Below are positions 9,757 through 19,251 of a stretch of 64,000 nucleotides of DNA, one piece after another (position 1 is the stretch's first letter; each line of letters starts with the position of its first letter). The stretch covers positions 44,029 to 108,028 of the forward strand of contig CACHZY010000002.1 of NCBI GenBank assembly GCA_902584445.1, read 5' to 3'. The notes under the pieces were generated by a model. That model did no database searches, had not been told where the DNA came from, and saw nothing but the letters and a program-made list of their open reading frames with translations. A program made the position numbers and the translations under genes. The stretch comes from an uncultured Bacteroidota bacterium (GTDB lineage: Bacteria > Bacteroidota > Bacteroidia > Flavobacteriales > Flavobacteriaceae).

Positions 9757-11868
9757 TTGAATAATTATCTAGCCTTATTTATTTTTTCCTGGTTAACTAC
9801 ACTTATTTCGTGTCATGATATTGATAATAAATTCTCATCCTGGTCGACATATGGTGGAGATCCGACCGGTTCAAAATATTCATCTTTAGACGAAATTAAT
9901 ACTGGAAATGTTGAAAATCTAAAGCTTTTATGGACATATAACGTTTTTGATAAAAATGAAAAGCATAGAAACGGAATTCAAACCAACCCAATAATCATTA
10001 ATGAACGCATTTATTTGATTGGCCCAGATTTTAATGTACACTCTATTAATAGTAAAAATGGGGCTCTAATTTGGAAGTATAACCCATTTCCTGAAAAAAA
10101 AATATCTGGAACTACCAGAGGAGTCACATATTATGATGATGGAGTTAATGGAAGAATTTTTTTTGTTGCCGAGTCGTTTTTATATTGTTTAGATGCTTTA
10201 ACCGGAGAATTAATTAATTCTTTTGGAGATGGCGGAAAAACTACTTTAAATAAAGGGTTTGAGAGGAACACTAAGGATTTATTTATTTCCGTAACGACTC
10301 CTGGGATTATTTTTGAGAACCTTTTAATTCTAGGGTCTAGAGTATTAGATTCTTCAAACCAAAAAACCATACCAGGAGATATCAGAGCCTTTAATGTTTT
10401 AACCGGTGAGATCATTTGGACATTTAATACAATTCCAAGGCCCGGAGAAAAAGGTTATGATACTTGGCCAAAAGATAGTTGGAGAAATGAGTATCTAACT
10501 GTTAATAGTTGGGGAGGCTTTACTTTAGATCAAAAAAATGAGATTGTATTTTTTGGCACTGGATCTCCTTCTTATGACCATTGGGGAGGAAATAGAGTAG
10601 GTGATAACCTTTTTGGAAACTGTATAATTGCACTTGAGGCTAACACAGGTAAAAGAATTTGGCATTATCAGACTGTTCACCACGACCTTTGGGACTATGA
10701 TATTCCATGCCCACCAAACTTAGTTCAGGTAAATATTAATGGTAAATTAATTGATGCAATTGCTCAACCAACTAAAACGGGTCAATTATTTGTTTTAGAT
10801 AGATTAACAGGTAATCCAATTCATCCAATTTCAGAGAAAGTTGTTCCACAGAGTGATATTCCTGGAGAGGTTACTTCTAAAACTCAGCCTTTTACGAAAC
10901 CGGATTTAATATATGGAATGACAAAAATTGATAAATCCTCTTTTAATAAAATAGAGGGATTTAGGGAAAAAAGTATTGAAGATTCTTTAAAAAGTATGGA
11001 CTATGGCCAGCTATTCATTCCACCTGGTGTAAAGCCAACTATGGTTTTTCCTCAATTCAATGGTGGAACAGATTGGGGAGGGGCGGCTTATGATATAAAT
11101 GATAGAATGATATATGTTAATTGTAGTAACGAAGCCGAGTGGTTTGCAATGATTAATCTAGTTCAAGGTAAAAAAGTTTCTGTTTACAATTATGGAAAGC
11201 AGCTTTTTAGCACTAATTGCACAACTTGCCATAATAACTCAAATATTGGTTTAAAAGCTTCAATTAATAATTTTTCTTTAGCTGATAAGGAAAAAATAAA
11301 AAATTCGATTTTAAACGGTAAGGGACTAATGCCTGCATTTAAAAATTTAGATGATCAAAAATTGAATGCCTTATCCTCCTATATTCTGAAAACTGGTAAG
11401 GAGGAAATTATTGAGGTCGAAAATTCCAATAAAATCTTTGAAATTCCTTGGGTTGCGAACGGTCATCCTGAATTAAAAACAAAAAATGGATATCCAATAA
11501 ATGATATGCCTTGGGGAACTTTATCGGGAATTGATCTCGATTTGGGAGAGATTACTTGGCAGGTTCCACTGGGAACTTATCCCGAATTAGAAAAGAAGGG
11601 ACTTTCTCCTACAGGTACATTTAATATGGGTGGTCCAATTGCAACCGCCGGTGGATTAATCTTTATTGGTGCGACCATGGATGAACGTTTTCGTGCTTTT
11701 AATAAAAAAAATGGTCGTTTAATGTGGGAGTATCAATTAGAGGCAGGAGGTTATGCCACACCCTCCACTTTCCAAGTTAATGGAAAACAATATGTCATTA
11801 TTGCAGGTGGAGGTCTAGGCAAGCCAGGAACCAAGGGAGGTAATAAATTATATTGTTTTGGATTATAA
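9757..11868 (+). CDS. PQQ-dependent quinoprotein dehydrogenase with embedded cytochrome c domain (lipoprotein)
   Basis: Periplasmic quinoprotein predicted to oxidise a sugar or alcohol and pass electrons to a covalent haem. TTG start, supported by an in-frame stop upstream at 9733 and by a lipoprotein signal ending LISC (Cys19). Propeller blades with tryptophan-docking features (ALIWKYNPF, GEIIWTF, GKRIWHYQTVHHDLWDYDIP) match the quinoprotein glucose/alcohol dehydrogenase group. A haem-binding CTTCH at residues 488-492 with a likely distal Met525 (GLMPAF) shows a cytochrome c domain (about 475-550) inserted before the last blades. Length 703. It lies 122 bp after the sulfatase and overlaps the start of the next frame. 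PQQ synthesis genes are not in the window. The substrate could be a sugar feeding the dehydratase pathway at 19-22 kb (inference). Confidence 0.85.
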   Translation: MNNYLALFIFSWLTTLISCHDIDNKFSSWSTYGGDPTGSKYSSLDEINTGNVENLKLLWTYNVFDKNEKHRNGIQTNPIIINERIYLIGPDFNVHSINSKNGALIWKYNPFPEKKISGTTRGVTYYDDGVNGRIFFVAESFLYCLDALTGELINSFGDGGKTTLNKGFERNTKDLFISVTTPGIIFENLLILGSRVLDSSNQKTIPGDIRAFNVLTGEIIWTFNTIPRPGEKGYDTWPKDSWRNEYLTVNSWGGFTLDQKNEIVFFGTGSPSYDHWGGNRVGDNLFGNCIIALEANTGKRIWHYQTVHHDLWDYDIPCPPNLVQVNINGKLIDAIAQPTKTGQLFVLDRLTGNPIHPISEKVVPQSDIPGEVTSKTQPFTKPDLIYGMTKIDKSSFNKIEGFREKSIEDSLKSMDYGQLFIPPGVKPTMVFPQFNGGTDWGGAAYDINDRMIYVNCSNEAEWFAMINLVQGKKVSVYNYGKQLFSTNCTTCHNNSNIGLKASINNFSLADKEKIKNSILNGKGLMPAFKNLDDQKLNALSSYILKTGKEEIIEVENSNKIFEIPWVANGHPELKTKNGYPINDMPWGTLSGIDLDLGEITWQVPLGTYPELEKKGLSPTGTFNMGGPIATAGGLIFIGATMDERFRAFNKKNGRLMWEYQLEAGGYATPSTFQVNGKQYVIIAGGGLGKPGTKGGNKLYCFGL

Positions 11869-11905
11869 ATTAAGCCCTAATTTTTATTTAAAAATTACTA
11901 TTGAT

Positions 11906-14137
11906 TTGGTAAAATTTAAATTATCTATCAAGGTCATTAATAACTTGGTTTCAATTATTTTTTTAATTATTTCTAACAATTTAAATTCTCAACAAAAAAA
12001 ATTAGATTATCATGTTAAATTTTCCTCTAATGAAATTAAAATAGATGGAATTGATGACGAGAATTCATGGAAAACCGCAAATAAAATGTATGCTAATTGG
12101 CAACATTTTCCAAATGAGACAGATGAATTCAATAATCCAACTGAGGTGAGAATTCTATTTGATGATAAAAATATTTATTTGCTTTGCAAATCATTCTCCA
12201 AATCAAAAGATTATGTAATACCTTCCCTAAAGTGGGATTTTAGTGGTGCTGCTTCGGATAAAGTAAATTTTTTGTTTGATACTTTCAGCGATGGAAATAA
12301 CGCTTATATGTTTGGTTCTAATATGCTTGGAGTAAAAAGCGATATACTTGTGTCAAATGGAGGGCTTGGTTCTACAAGATCTGACATTAATAGGTCCTGG
12401 AATGGAAATTTTGATGTTGAGGGTAAAGTTTATGAGGGATATTATCTTATTGAAATGAAAATCCCGCTTTCTACTTTTAATTATCCTGAAAATTCTAAAT
12501 CATGGCGATTTAACTTCTTTAGATTCGATACCGAAGAGAGTCAAAGGACTACTTGGGCTCGAATTCCACAAGAGTTTAATGATTATAATTTAGCATTTAT
12601 GGGTGAAATAGTTTTTGAAAAGCCTCTAAACAAATCTAAAGGAAAAACGTGGCTAATTCCATTTACTAATGGTTTTATTGATAAAGATTTTGTAGAAAAT
12701 AAATCAGAAAATGATCTCAAATATGGTCTCGATATTCGAGTTCCATTAAAATCAGAGTTGAACCTTGATGTTACTTTTAACTCAGATTTTTCTCAAGCCG
12801 AAATTGATGATGAAATTGTCAATTTCACAAGATTTGAATTTAAAATGCCTGAGAAACGGCAATTCTTTTTAGAGAACAATGACATTTATACAAATTTCGG
12901 TGAGGACTTAATGATGAATCCTTTTTTCTCAAGAAGGATTGGATTGGCAAGAAATAATGATGGTGATTTGATTGAAAATAAAATTTTGTCTGGAATTAGA
13001 GTTAGCGGAAAGATAAATAATAACCTTAAGTTAGGTTTTTTAAATATGTTAACAGATGAAGATTTGGATAATAATATACCCATGAACTTGAATTCCGTAA
13101 TCTCACTCCATCAAAGAGTTTTCAAAAGGTCACTTATCAAATTTCTTTTTATTAACAGACAAAATACACAAGATTATGAATTTGTAAACTATGAAGATCA
13201 GTATAATAGAGTTGTTGGATTGGAGTATGATTTAATTACGGAAAAAAATAAATGGAATGGAAGAACTTATTTTTATAAATCTTTTGAAAGTGTCAGCAAG
13301 GACGATAATACAAGTGCAGGTTTCACCATAAATCGAATTACAAGAAATCATAGTCTGAGAGTTAATTATCACTATTTGGGAGATGATTTTAGATCGGATT
13401 TGGGCTTTATGAGAAGGAAGGGCGTCTCTAAACTAAAACCTCATTATCAGTATACTATTTATCCAAGTAGTGCCAAGCTAAACTCAATTTCATTTAGATA
13501 TCAGCATGTTTTTTATTATAAGCATAACGATCAGATTGAAAATATCCACTATAATACAGGGTGGTTGTTTTCGAACATACGATTCAAAAATCAAAGTTCT
13601 TTTGGTCTGAGATATATAAATCGAACGGAGTATATTCCTTATGATTTTGATCCAACTGGAGTTGATGAATTAAATAAAATTGATGGTGAAAAAACCTATT
13701 ATTCAGAATTTTTTGAAGCTCAATATTCATCAGACCCCTCGAGAGATTTCATATTTGCACTATCTAGCGAAACAGGTAAATTCTTTGGAGGTAGAATAGT
13801 TTCTTTAAAAAATGATGTTTATTTCAGGATTCAACCAAAATTAGTTTCAAGTCTAAAACTTAAATATGATAAAATAAAATTAGGTTCAAATTATCCAACT
13901 ACCAATATTTTTTTAGCAAGTTCAAAATTTGATTTCACGTTTACTAAAACTCTTTATTGGGCTACAGTTTTTCAGTATGGTTCACAATCGGAGAATTTTG
14001 GAATTAACTCAAGACTTCAATGGAGATTTAAAGGACTTTCAAATTTATACATTATTTACAATGATAATTATCTAGTTCAAAATGAATTAATTCCAAGGCA
14101 GAGAGGATTAAACCTTAAATTAGTTCATTGGTTTTAA
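11906..14137 (+). CDS. CBM9-like / DUF5916 outer-membrane beta-barrel protein
   Basis: Predicted outer-membrane protein of about 743 residues. The frame opens at a TTG at 11858, inside the preceding gene, but the TTG at 11906 gives a better signal peptide: basic KFKLSIK, a hydrophobic stretch, then cleavage after NSQ. Residues about 25-230 (mature part) resemble a family-9 carbohydrate-binding domain (IKIDGIDDENSWKTA, EGYYLIEMKIPLSTF, RFNFFRFDTEES). The rest is a strand-rich DUF5916 barrel (TFNSDFSQAEIDDEIVNF, FFLENNDIY, PFFSRRIG) that ends in an aromatic residue (VHWF), a usual C-terminal signal for barrel insertion. The family is common in Bacteroidota, function poorly defined; here it probably helps glycan binding or uptake. 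Start choice is uncertain. Confidence 0.8.
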   Translation: MVKFKLSIKVINNLVSIIFLIISNNLNSQQKKLDYHVKFSSNEIKIDGIDDENSWKTANKMYANWQHFPNETDEFNNPTEVRILFDDKNIYLLCKSFSKSKDYVIPSLKWDFSGAASDKVNFLFDTFSDGNNAYMFGSNMLGVKSDILVSNGGLGSTRSDINRSWNGNFDVEGKVYEGYYLIEMKIPLSTFNYPENSKSWRFNFFRFDTEESQRTTWARIPQEFNDYNLAFMGEIVFEKPLNKSKGKTWLIPFTNGFIDKDFVENKSENDLKYGLDIRVPLKSELNLDVTFNSDFSQAEIDDEIVNFTRFEFKMPEKRQFFLENNDIYTNFGEDLMMNPFFSRRIGLARNNDGDLIENKILSGIRVSGKINNNLKLGFLNMLTDEDLDNNIPMNLNSVISLHQRVFKRSLIKFLFINRQNTQDYEFVNYEDQYNRVVGLEYDLITEKNKWNGRTYFYKSFESVSKDDNTSAGFTINRITRNHSLRVNYHYLGDDFRSDLGFMRRKGVSKLKPHYQYTIYPSSAKLNSISFRYQHVFYYKHNDQIENIHYNTGWLFSNIRFKNQSSFGLRYINRTEYIPYDFDPTGVDELNKIDGEKTYYSEFFEAQYSSDPSRDFIFALSSETGKFFGGRIVSLKNDVYFRIQPKLVSSLKLKYDKIKLGSNYPTTNIFLASSKFDFTFTKTLYWATVFQYGSQSENFGINSRLQWRFKGLSNLYIIYNDNYLVQNELIPRQRGLNLKLVHWF

Positions 14138-14207
14138 TTTATTACGTTTTCAGTACAACTGTTTATGACAAATCCAAGTAATAAAGATTTAAATAAAAAG
14201 TAAATAA

Positions 14208-14221
14208 AGCTTTATAAAGCT
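14208..14221. repeat. Perfect 14-bp palindrome between convergent genes
   Basis: AGCTTTATAAAGCT reads the same on both strands and sits between the ends of the convergent DUF5916 gene and the propeller/helical gene. It may form a small hairpin acting as a two-way terminator, but it is AT-rich and has no strong T-run, so its role is unproven. Confidence 0.35.
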
Positions 14222-14270
14222 CATGTTATATATTAATATTTGTTCAACAAAAATTAAATATTTTTTTTAA

Positions 14271-16442
14271 TCAATTATTTATTGACTGAATTTTTTTTGT
14301 AAATCTACCAGCCCAATAGGGTAGTAGGTATATGTATGGAGAATACTCTCTATAACCATCACTTCCACCGTTATTTTTATAGGCTGCATTATGTAAATGA
14401 TGAGGTCTCTCATCACGAGGGAGTACATCAAGGTACTCTTGTTTTCTAAAATTTGGGTTTAATTTAACCAAATCTTTTCGGTGTTTATTTTCAACTCTCC
14501 AGTCAATTAAGTCCAAAGGATACTCCTTTAGCCACCAGATTGATTCTTCTAAATCAATTTCATTTCCCCCCGATAGAGTATATAAAAAATTCCAAAGAGG
14601 ATTTTTTTCAGACCTTTCAATTTGCCAATGAGACGTAACGGCCTTCAAATGTTTTTTTTTCATTTTTTCATCAAAAGCATAGTTTACAAAAGCAGGAGCT
14701 GTAAGAAAATACATCTCATCATCAGAATGATTCCAGCTATCACTCAATATTTCCCCCTCAACATATCCAATTACCTTTGCAGAGCGACTTGCATTTTCAC
14801 CATAACCATATTCATTTATTAAATTAAATGCATGTTTTTTATATTTCTGATTATTTGTAAAATGATATGCTGTTTGTAGAAATGCCAAGATTAAAGTAGA
14901 ATTTAGTCGTCTGTCACCTACAGCAATCGGAAAACTATTTACATAATCAGGGTTCCATCTTCCCCAACGAGTCGGTTTACCATTCCATGTGACTAAATAC
15001 CAATCATTATTGATGATATGGTCCATTTGATTTTGAATTAATTTAATGGCCCTATTTTTCCATTCTTTATCCTTTATAATTTCGGCAAAAAGTGCATATA
15101 CAAAGAAGTGCCCGCAAGATTCATCACTACTTGTTGTAGTTTTCCATACCCATTTTTCATCTTTTGCCTTTTGCCATATCCCTAACGAAGAATTTTCATT
15201 CCAATTACTTCTTTGATAACCATTTATTTCATAAGTTCTAGCAGGAAATCCCTTAATATTAGATATTTTAGTGAGTCTTTCCATAGCTTCAAAAGCCTCA
15301 AAAGAATTCAGTTTAGCCTCTTCAGATCCAGTAACTGCATAGCGGAATAATTCAGAGGCTAGATACATTGAAGTCCACAGTCCATCATTATCCGTATCTA
15401 TCAACTCCAAAGTAGATAAATCACCTGCTTTTCTAAGTTTTACCGAAGACTCTAGGCCATATCTTATATGTCTTTTTCTTTGAATACCCTGAAAATAGCT
15501 TGCTTTTTGTTCTAGTGTCATTGATTTAAAAGCGATTTTATTAAGTCCTTTTTTAGTTAATATAAAAACACTTTCGTCAGGCCCAGAATTAATTGTAATT
15601 ACTCTGTCATCCAATAACCATCTTTTTGAAGCGTAATAGTCAAATTTTCCATCACTTCTGAATTTAAATGCTCCTCGTGTACTTCCTGCCCATAATTTTC
15701 CATTTATTTGCTTTAGACTAGTTATATCGTTATGTGGAAGTTCATTAATAATTTTTACGACTGAAAAATTTTTACTTTCCAGTTGATAAATTCCATTATT
15801 TGTTCCTACCCATATTTTTTCTTGGTGATATTCAAAGCATGTCAAACCTTTTCCTTTGTATATATTTCTAAGACTAAGGGAATCAAGAGAAAATTCATAA
15901 ATATTTTTTGGAGTAAGAATAAGAAATCGGCCCTTTTTATTATCATAACTTAAGGAAAGTGGTTTTTCATCCAGTTCTAATATCTTCCTGTATGGTTTAA
16001 TTTTACTTAAATAGACAAGAGATTGATTATTTAGGACAATTAAGGATTTATCATTTGCTAAACTGAAAAGTTTAGGATCTTTTAATCCATGTTCTTGATA
16101 AAAATTTCCACCGTGTGACAAGCTTAAAACTGCATTATTTGTCAAGAAATAAAATTGATTTTCGTACACTTCAATGTCATTAATCTTAATGTTTTCCAGA
16201 GGTCTGTACTGAAAATTTGGCTTTAGCTTATCATCCCATGGAGATAGTAAACCTTCTGAGGAAACTACTATTGTTTTTCTATTTCTATCTGTACCAACAT
16301 CTAATAAGTTAAGATTTGATTTTAGTTTGTCATACTTAACTGAATAATCTTGAGTAAACGGAATATCAATGTAATGTTGAGAATATGAACTTATAAATAC
16401 AAAAATTAATAAAGTCGTGTATTTAATTTTCAATGATGGCAT
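14271..16442 (-). CDS. Secreted two-domain protein: N-terminal beta-propeller, C-terminal helical toroid-like domain, function unknown
   Basis: I do not recognise this 723-residue protein as a named family. It starts with a signal peptide (LLIFVFISSYSQ). Residues about 30-310 carry short repeated blades like two-component-regulator propellers (IWVGTNNGIYQLES, LWAGSTRGAFKF, PDESVFILTKKGLN). Residues about 325-715 are helix-rich with conserved-looking Trp, His and acidic clusters (DTDNDGLWTSMYLASEL, SSDESCGHFFVYALFAEI, WNGKPTRWGRWNPDY, SWNHSDDEMYFL, HLHNAAYKNNGGSDG), resembling (alpha/alpha)-barrel glycosidases, lyases or epimerases. Its ATG overlaps the end of the sialidase-like gene by 20 bp, so the two are co-translated. 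A glycan-degrading activity is likely but inferred. Confidence 0.6.
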   Translation of the reverse strand: MPSLKIKYTTLLIFVFISSYSQHYIDIPFTQDYSVKYDKLKSNLNLLDVGTDRNRKTIVVSSEGLLSPWDDKLKPNFQYRPLENIKINDIEVYENQFYFLTNNAVLSLSHGGNFYQEHGLKDPKLFSLANDKSLIVLNNQSLVYLSKIKPYRKILELDEKPLSLSYDNKKGRFLILTPKNIYEFSLDSLSLRNIYKGKGLTCFEYHQEKIWVGTNNGIYQLESKNFSVVKIINELPHNDITSLKQINGKLWAGSTRGAFKFRSDGKFDYYASKRWLLDDRVITINSGPDESVFILTKKGLNKIAFKSMTLEQKASYFQGIQRKRHIRYGLESSVKLRKAGDLSTLELIDTDNDGLWTSMYLASELFRYAVTGSEEAKLNSFEAFEAMERLTKISNIKGFPARTYEINGYQRSNWNENSSLGIWQKAKDEKWVWKTTTSSDESCGHFFVYALFAEIIKDKEWKNRAIKLIQNQMDHIINNDWYLVTWNGKPTRWGRWNPDYVNSFPIAVGDRRLNSTLILAFLQTAYHFTNNQKYKKHAFNLINEYGYGENASRSAKVIGYVEGEILSDSWNHSDDEMYFLTAPAFVNYAFDEKMKKKHLKAVTSHWQIERSEKNPLWNFLYTLSGGNEIDLEESIWWLKEYPLDLIDWRVENKHRKDLVKLNPNFRKQEYLDVLPRDERPHHLHNAAYKNNGGSDGYREYSPYIYLLPYWAGRFTKKIQSINN

Positions 16443-17622
16443 GCATTATGGTTTTTTGTCCTCTAGAACTATAAGAGTATGTTAGGTGAATTTGTTTTTT
16501 TTTACTGTAAATTATTGTTGGGTAAGAAAAACTGTCTTTTTGGTTATCGGAATTTTCAATTTCAAAGATACTTTCCCATGTTTCGCCCTCATCTAAAGAT
16601 TGATTTAGATTTAAAATATTTCTACCGTGCTCAAGATTATTATTAACCATTAACCACTTTCCCCTAGATAAGTGGAGTGTATGAAGACTGGATCCGGGAT
16701 TGTAAATATTGAGATCTTTGACAGTTGACCAATTTTCACCCTGATCCGATGAAATACTTTGAATCACCCGATTAGGTCGATCCCCATTATCTCTCATTAA
16801 CGCAACAATATCACCATTTTTTCTTTGAGTCAGAGATGGCTGAACATTTCCATATCCTACTATTGGCTCACTTGTTTTCCAACGGTTTCCATTATCGTCA
16901 GAATAAGCGATTATTGAGAAATTGAATCCATCTGAATAAAGGGGGAGTAAAATTCTACCACTATTTAGTAATAAAGGTTTTGTTCTAGTCATCCAACCAC
17001 TTTGTCTTTTTGTTTTATCTCCTGCTGCCTCAACTAACATCTTCTCATATAAAGGCGCATACTCTCCCCAGCCAACACCTCTTTCTGGGAGTTCATTAAA
17101 CTTTAACTCTGTTGACTTTTTAAAATCTTCTCCTGGTTTCAAAAGAATAATATCCTGCCAGCTCCAAACTGGTGGTCCATAAGACTCATATTGTATACTT
17201 TTTTTATACTTCAAAATGGATTCTTCCCATCTATTACTTTTTATTACGATCCAAAATAAGAATAATTCATTCTTTGGATTTATAAAAAGAACTGGGTTAC
17301 AGTCAGGGAATTCTGGGGTATCTGCAAGTAAAAAAGGTTTCCCCCATTGTTTCTCCCCATTTTTAAGTCTTGCACCTTTAATTTTTACATCATCAGCATT
17401 TCTCTCACCTGATCCCTCGAACCAACAGCTCAATATGTCTCCATTTGGTAACTCTACAATCGAGCTACTATGAACATGATTCTCCTGGAGTGGAAATATA
17501 GTTTGTTTTTTTAAAATTTTTACTTGGGCATGTCCTGGAAATAATACCATTATTGGCGCAATCAAGATAAATATATAAAGTTGACTGACCCTGGAAATTG
17601 AATTTTTAAAATTAGTAATCAT
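16423..17622 (-). CDS. Sialidase-like BNR-repeat protein (exo-alpha-sialidase family)
   Basis: Exported six-bladed propeller enzyme of the sialidase superfamily, 399 residues. A hydrophobic export segment (LYIFILIAPIMVLFPG) precedes the mature start VKILKKQ. Three Asp-box turns are visible: YSDDNGNRWK (about residue 240), SSDQGENWST (about 293) and SLDEGETWES (about 340). The stretch HSSSIVELPNGDILSCWFEG and RTKPLLLNSGRILLPLYSDG are typical of the BNR_2 branch. Members of that branch are often labelled exo-alpha-sialidase although their substrates vary, so true sialidase activity is not certain. The nearby lyase and NanM-symporter genes make a sialic-acid substrate reasonable. It is the first gene of a two-gene minus-strand unit with the propeller/helical protein. 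Confidence 0.8.
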   Translation of the reverse strand: MITNFKNSISRVSQLYIFILIAPIMVLFPGHAQVKILKKQTIFPLQENHVHSSSIVELPNGDILSCWFEGSGERNADDVKIKGARLKNGEKQWGKPFLLADTPEFPDCNPVLFINPKNELFLFWIVIKSNRWEESILKYKKSIQYESYGPPVWSWQDIILLKPGEDFKKSTELKFNELPERGVGWGEYAPLYEKMLVEAAGDKTKRQSGWMTRTKPLLLNSGRILLPLYSDGFNFSIIAYSDDNGNRWKTSEPIVGYGNVQPSLTQRKNGDIVALMRDNGDRPNRVIQSISSDQGENWSTVKDLNIYNPGSSLHTLHLSRGKWLMVNNNLEHGRNILNLNQSLDEGETWESIFEIENSDNQKDSFSYPTIIYSKKKQIHLTYSYSSRGQKTIMHAIIEN

Positions 17623-17782
17623 AACTTTTAAAAATTAATAATTTTTTGTCATAAATTATATTAAGATTTAAAAAAACTATGATTTATTTAATTAGAAATT
17701 GTTTAAAAAAATATAATTTGAAAGGGATAAAATTTAAATACGATTTAATACTTGTTAAATTAAATAATCTAAAAATTTTGAA

Positions 17783-19216
17783 ATGAAAAAATCGAAAATA
17801 CTCTTTTTAATATTATTAAAGTTTTCGGTTTTATATGTTTCTTGTAATCGGGTAGGATCTGATTTAAAACAAGAGTCCTCACTTAAATTTCTCAAAGAAT
17901 ATGTTAATAAAAAGGGCCCCGATTTTAGTTATGAAATTTCAGATTCAATATTACATAAGGAATATAAGCTCTATCATATAAAAATGATCTCGGGAAGATG
18001 GCTGTCAGAGGAGGATGTTAACCAAACCCTCTGGTGGCATTGGCTTGACGTGATTGTCCCAAATAAAAATGATTCCTCTAATGCCTTATTATTTGTTGGT
18101 AGTGGATCAAGTAAGGATAAAAAAATATTTTTGGATAGTTTAGCAATATCTCAGTCACTTAAAACCGAATCTATTGTTGCTTATATTAGCAATGTACCTT
18201 TCCAGCCAATTAATTTTAAAGGCTCCGATAGTATTAGTCGTTATGAGGATGATTTAATTTCATATGGATGGAAAAAATTTTTATCAGGAGGAGCTAAAGA
18301 TGAAGATATTGCTTGGTTGGCCAGGTTTCCAATGACCAGGGCAGTTGTTCGGGCAATGGATGTTATTCAAGAACTAACAATAAACAATATAAAACCGACA
18401 GATAAATTTTTTATCTCTGGGGCCTCTAAACGAGGCTGGACAACTTGGACTACAGCTGCTGTAGACGATAGAGTTGTAGGTATTGCTCCATTAGTGATCG
18501 ACTTGTTAAATGTAATCCCATCATTTGAACACCATTACAAAGCTTATGGCGATTGGTCCCCTGCAATACAGGATTATGTAGATACAGGCATAATGGACTG
18601 GATGGGAACTCCAGCCTTTAAACGTCTATTAGATTTGGTTGAACCGTATAAGTTTAAAGAAAAATTTACAATACCAAAATTGATAGTTAATGGAACTTCA
18701 GATGAATTTTTTCTTCCCGATTCTTGGCAGTTTTACTGGGAGGATCTACCAAATCCAAAATATTTGCAATATGTACCTAATGGTAATCATGGATTAGATG
18801 GAGGCTACAGAGTTGAAAATATTTATTCTTTTTATCATCGAATAGTTGACAGAAAACCTTTACCTGTAATGAATTGGAAAATAATAGGTGATAGTATTTT
18901 TGTTGATATAGATACTAATGAACCTTATGAAATTTTTCTTTGGAAGGCAAAAAATAAAAAAAATAGAGACTTTAGAGTTTGGGAGATAGGAAAATCATGG
19001 AAAAAATCTTCTATTAATTTAAAACCCTCAGGGAAATATGCAGTGAAAATTCCAGAGAGTAATGGATATACTGCATCTTTAATTGAGGTAGTATTTAATG
19101 CTGAAAAGGAAAGTTCAATTACATTTACAACAGGAACAATTGTGAGACCCGATAAATACGAATATGAGCCATATACACCTAGTCGTGAAATGATTAAAAT
19201 TAAGAATACTCCTTAA
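17783..19216 (+). CDS. PhoPQ-activated pathogenicity-related (PqaA-type) alpha/beta hydrolase lipoprotein
   Basis: A 477-residue lipoprotein (signal ending YVSC, lipid Cys21) of the PhoPQ_related family. Catalytic-type residues of an alpha/beta hydrolase are visible: Ser215 in ISGASKRGWTTW, Asp308 in NGTSDEFF and His337 in PNGNHGLDGG. Conserved family Trp-rich segments (TLWWHWLDVIVP, DWMGTPAFKRLLD) are present, and the last 110 residues form a beta-rich tail. The family is widespread in polysaccharide-degrading Bacteroidota and Planctomycetes, where an esterase or peptidase role is guessed; the substrate is unknown. It stands alone on the plus strand, converging on the aldehyde dehydrogenase operon 35 bp away. 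Confidence 0.87.
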   Translation: MKKSKILFLILLKFSVLYVSCNRVGSDLKQESSLKFLKEYVNKKGPDFSYEISDSILHKEYKLYHIKMISGRWLSEEDVNQTLWWHWLDVIVPNKNDSSNALLFVGSGSSKDKKIFLDSLAISQSLKTESIVAYISNVPFQPINFKGSDSISRYEDDLISYGWKKFLSGGAKDEDIAWLARFPMTRAVVRAMDVIQELTINNIKPTDKFFISGASKRGWTTWTTAAVDDRVVGIAPLVIDLLNVIPSFEHHYKAYGDWSPAIQDYVDTGIMDWMGTPAFKRLLDLVEPYKFKEKFTIPKLIVNGTSDEFFLPDSWQFYWEDLPNPKYLQYVPNGNHGLDGGYRVENIYSFYHRIVDRKPLPVMNWKIIGDSIFVDIDTNEPYEIFLWKAKNKKNRDFRVWEIGKSWKKSSINLKPSGKYAVKIPESNGYTASLIEVVFNAEKESSITFTTGTIVRPDKYEYEPYTPSREMIKIKNTP

Positions 19217-19251
19217 AATATTTAAAACGTCAATAAATAATTGTTAATTAT

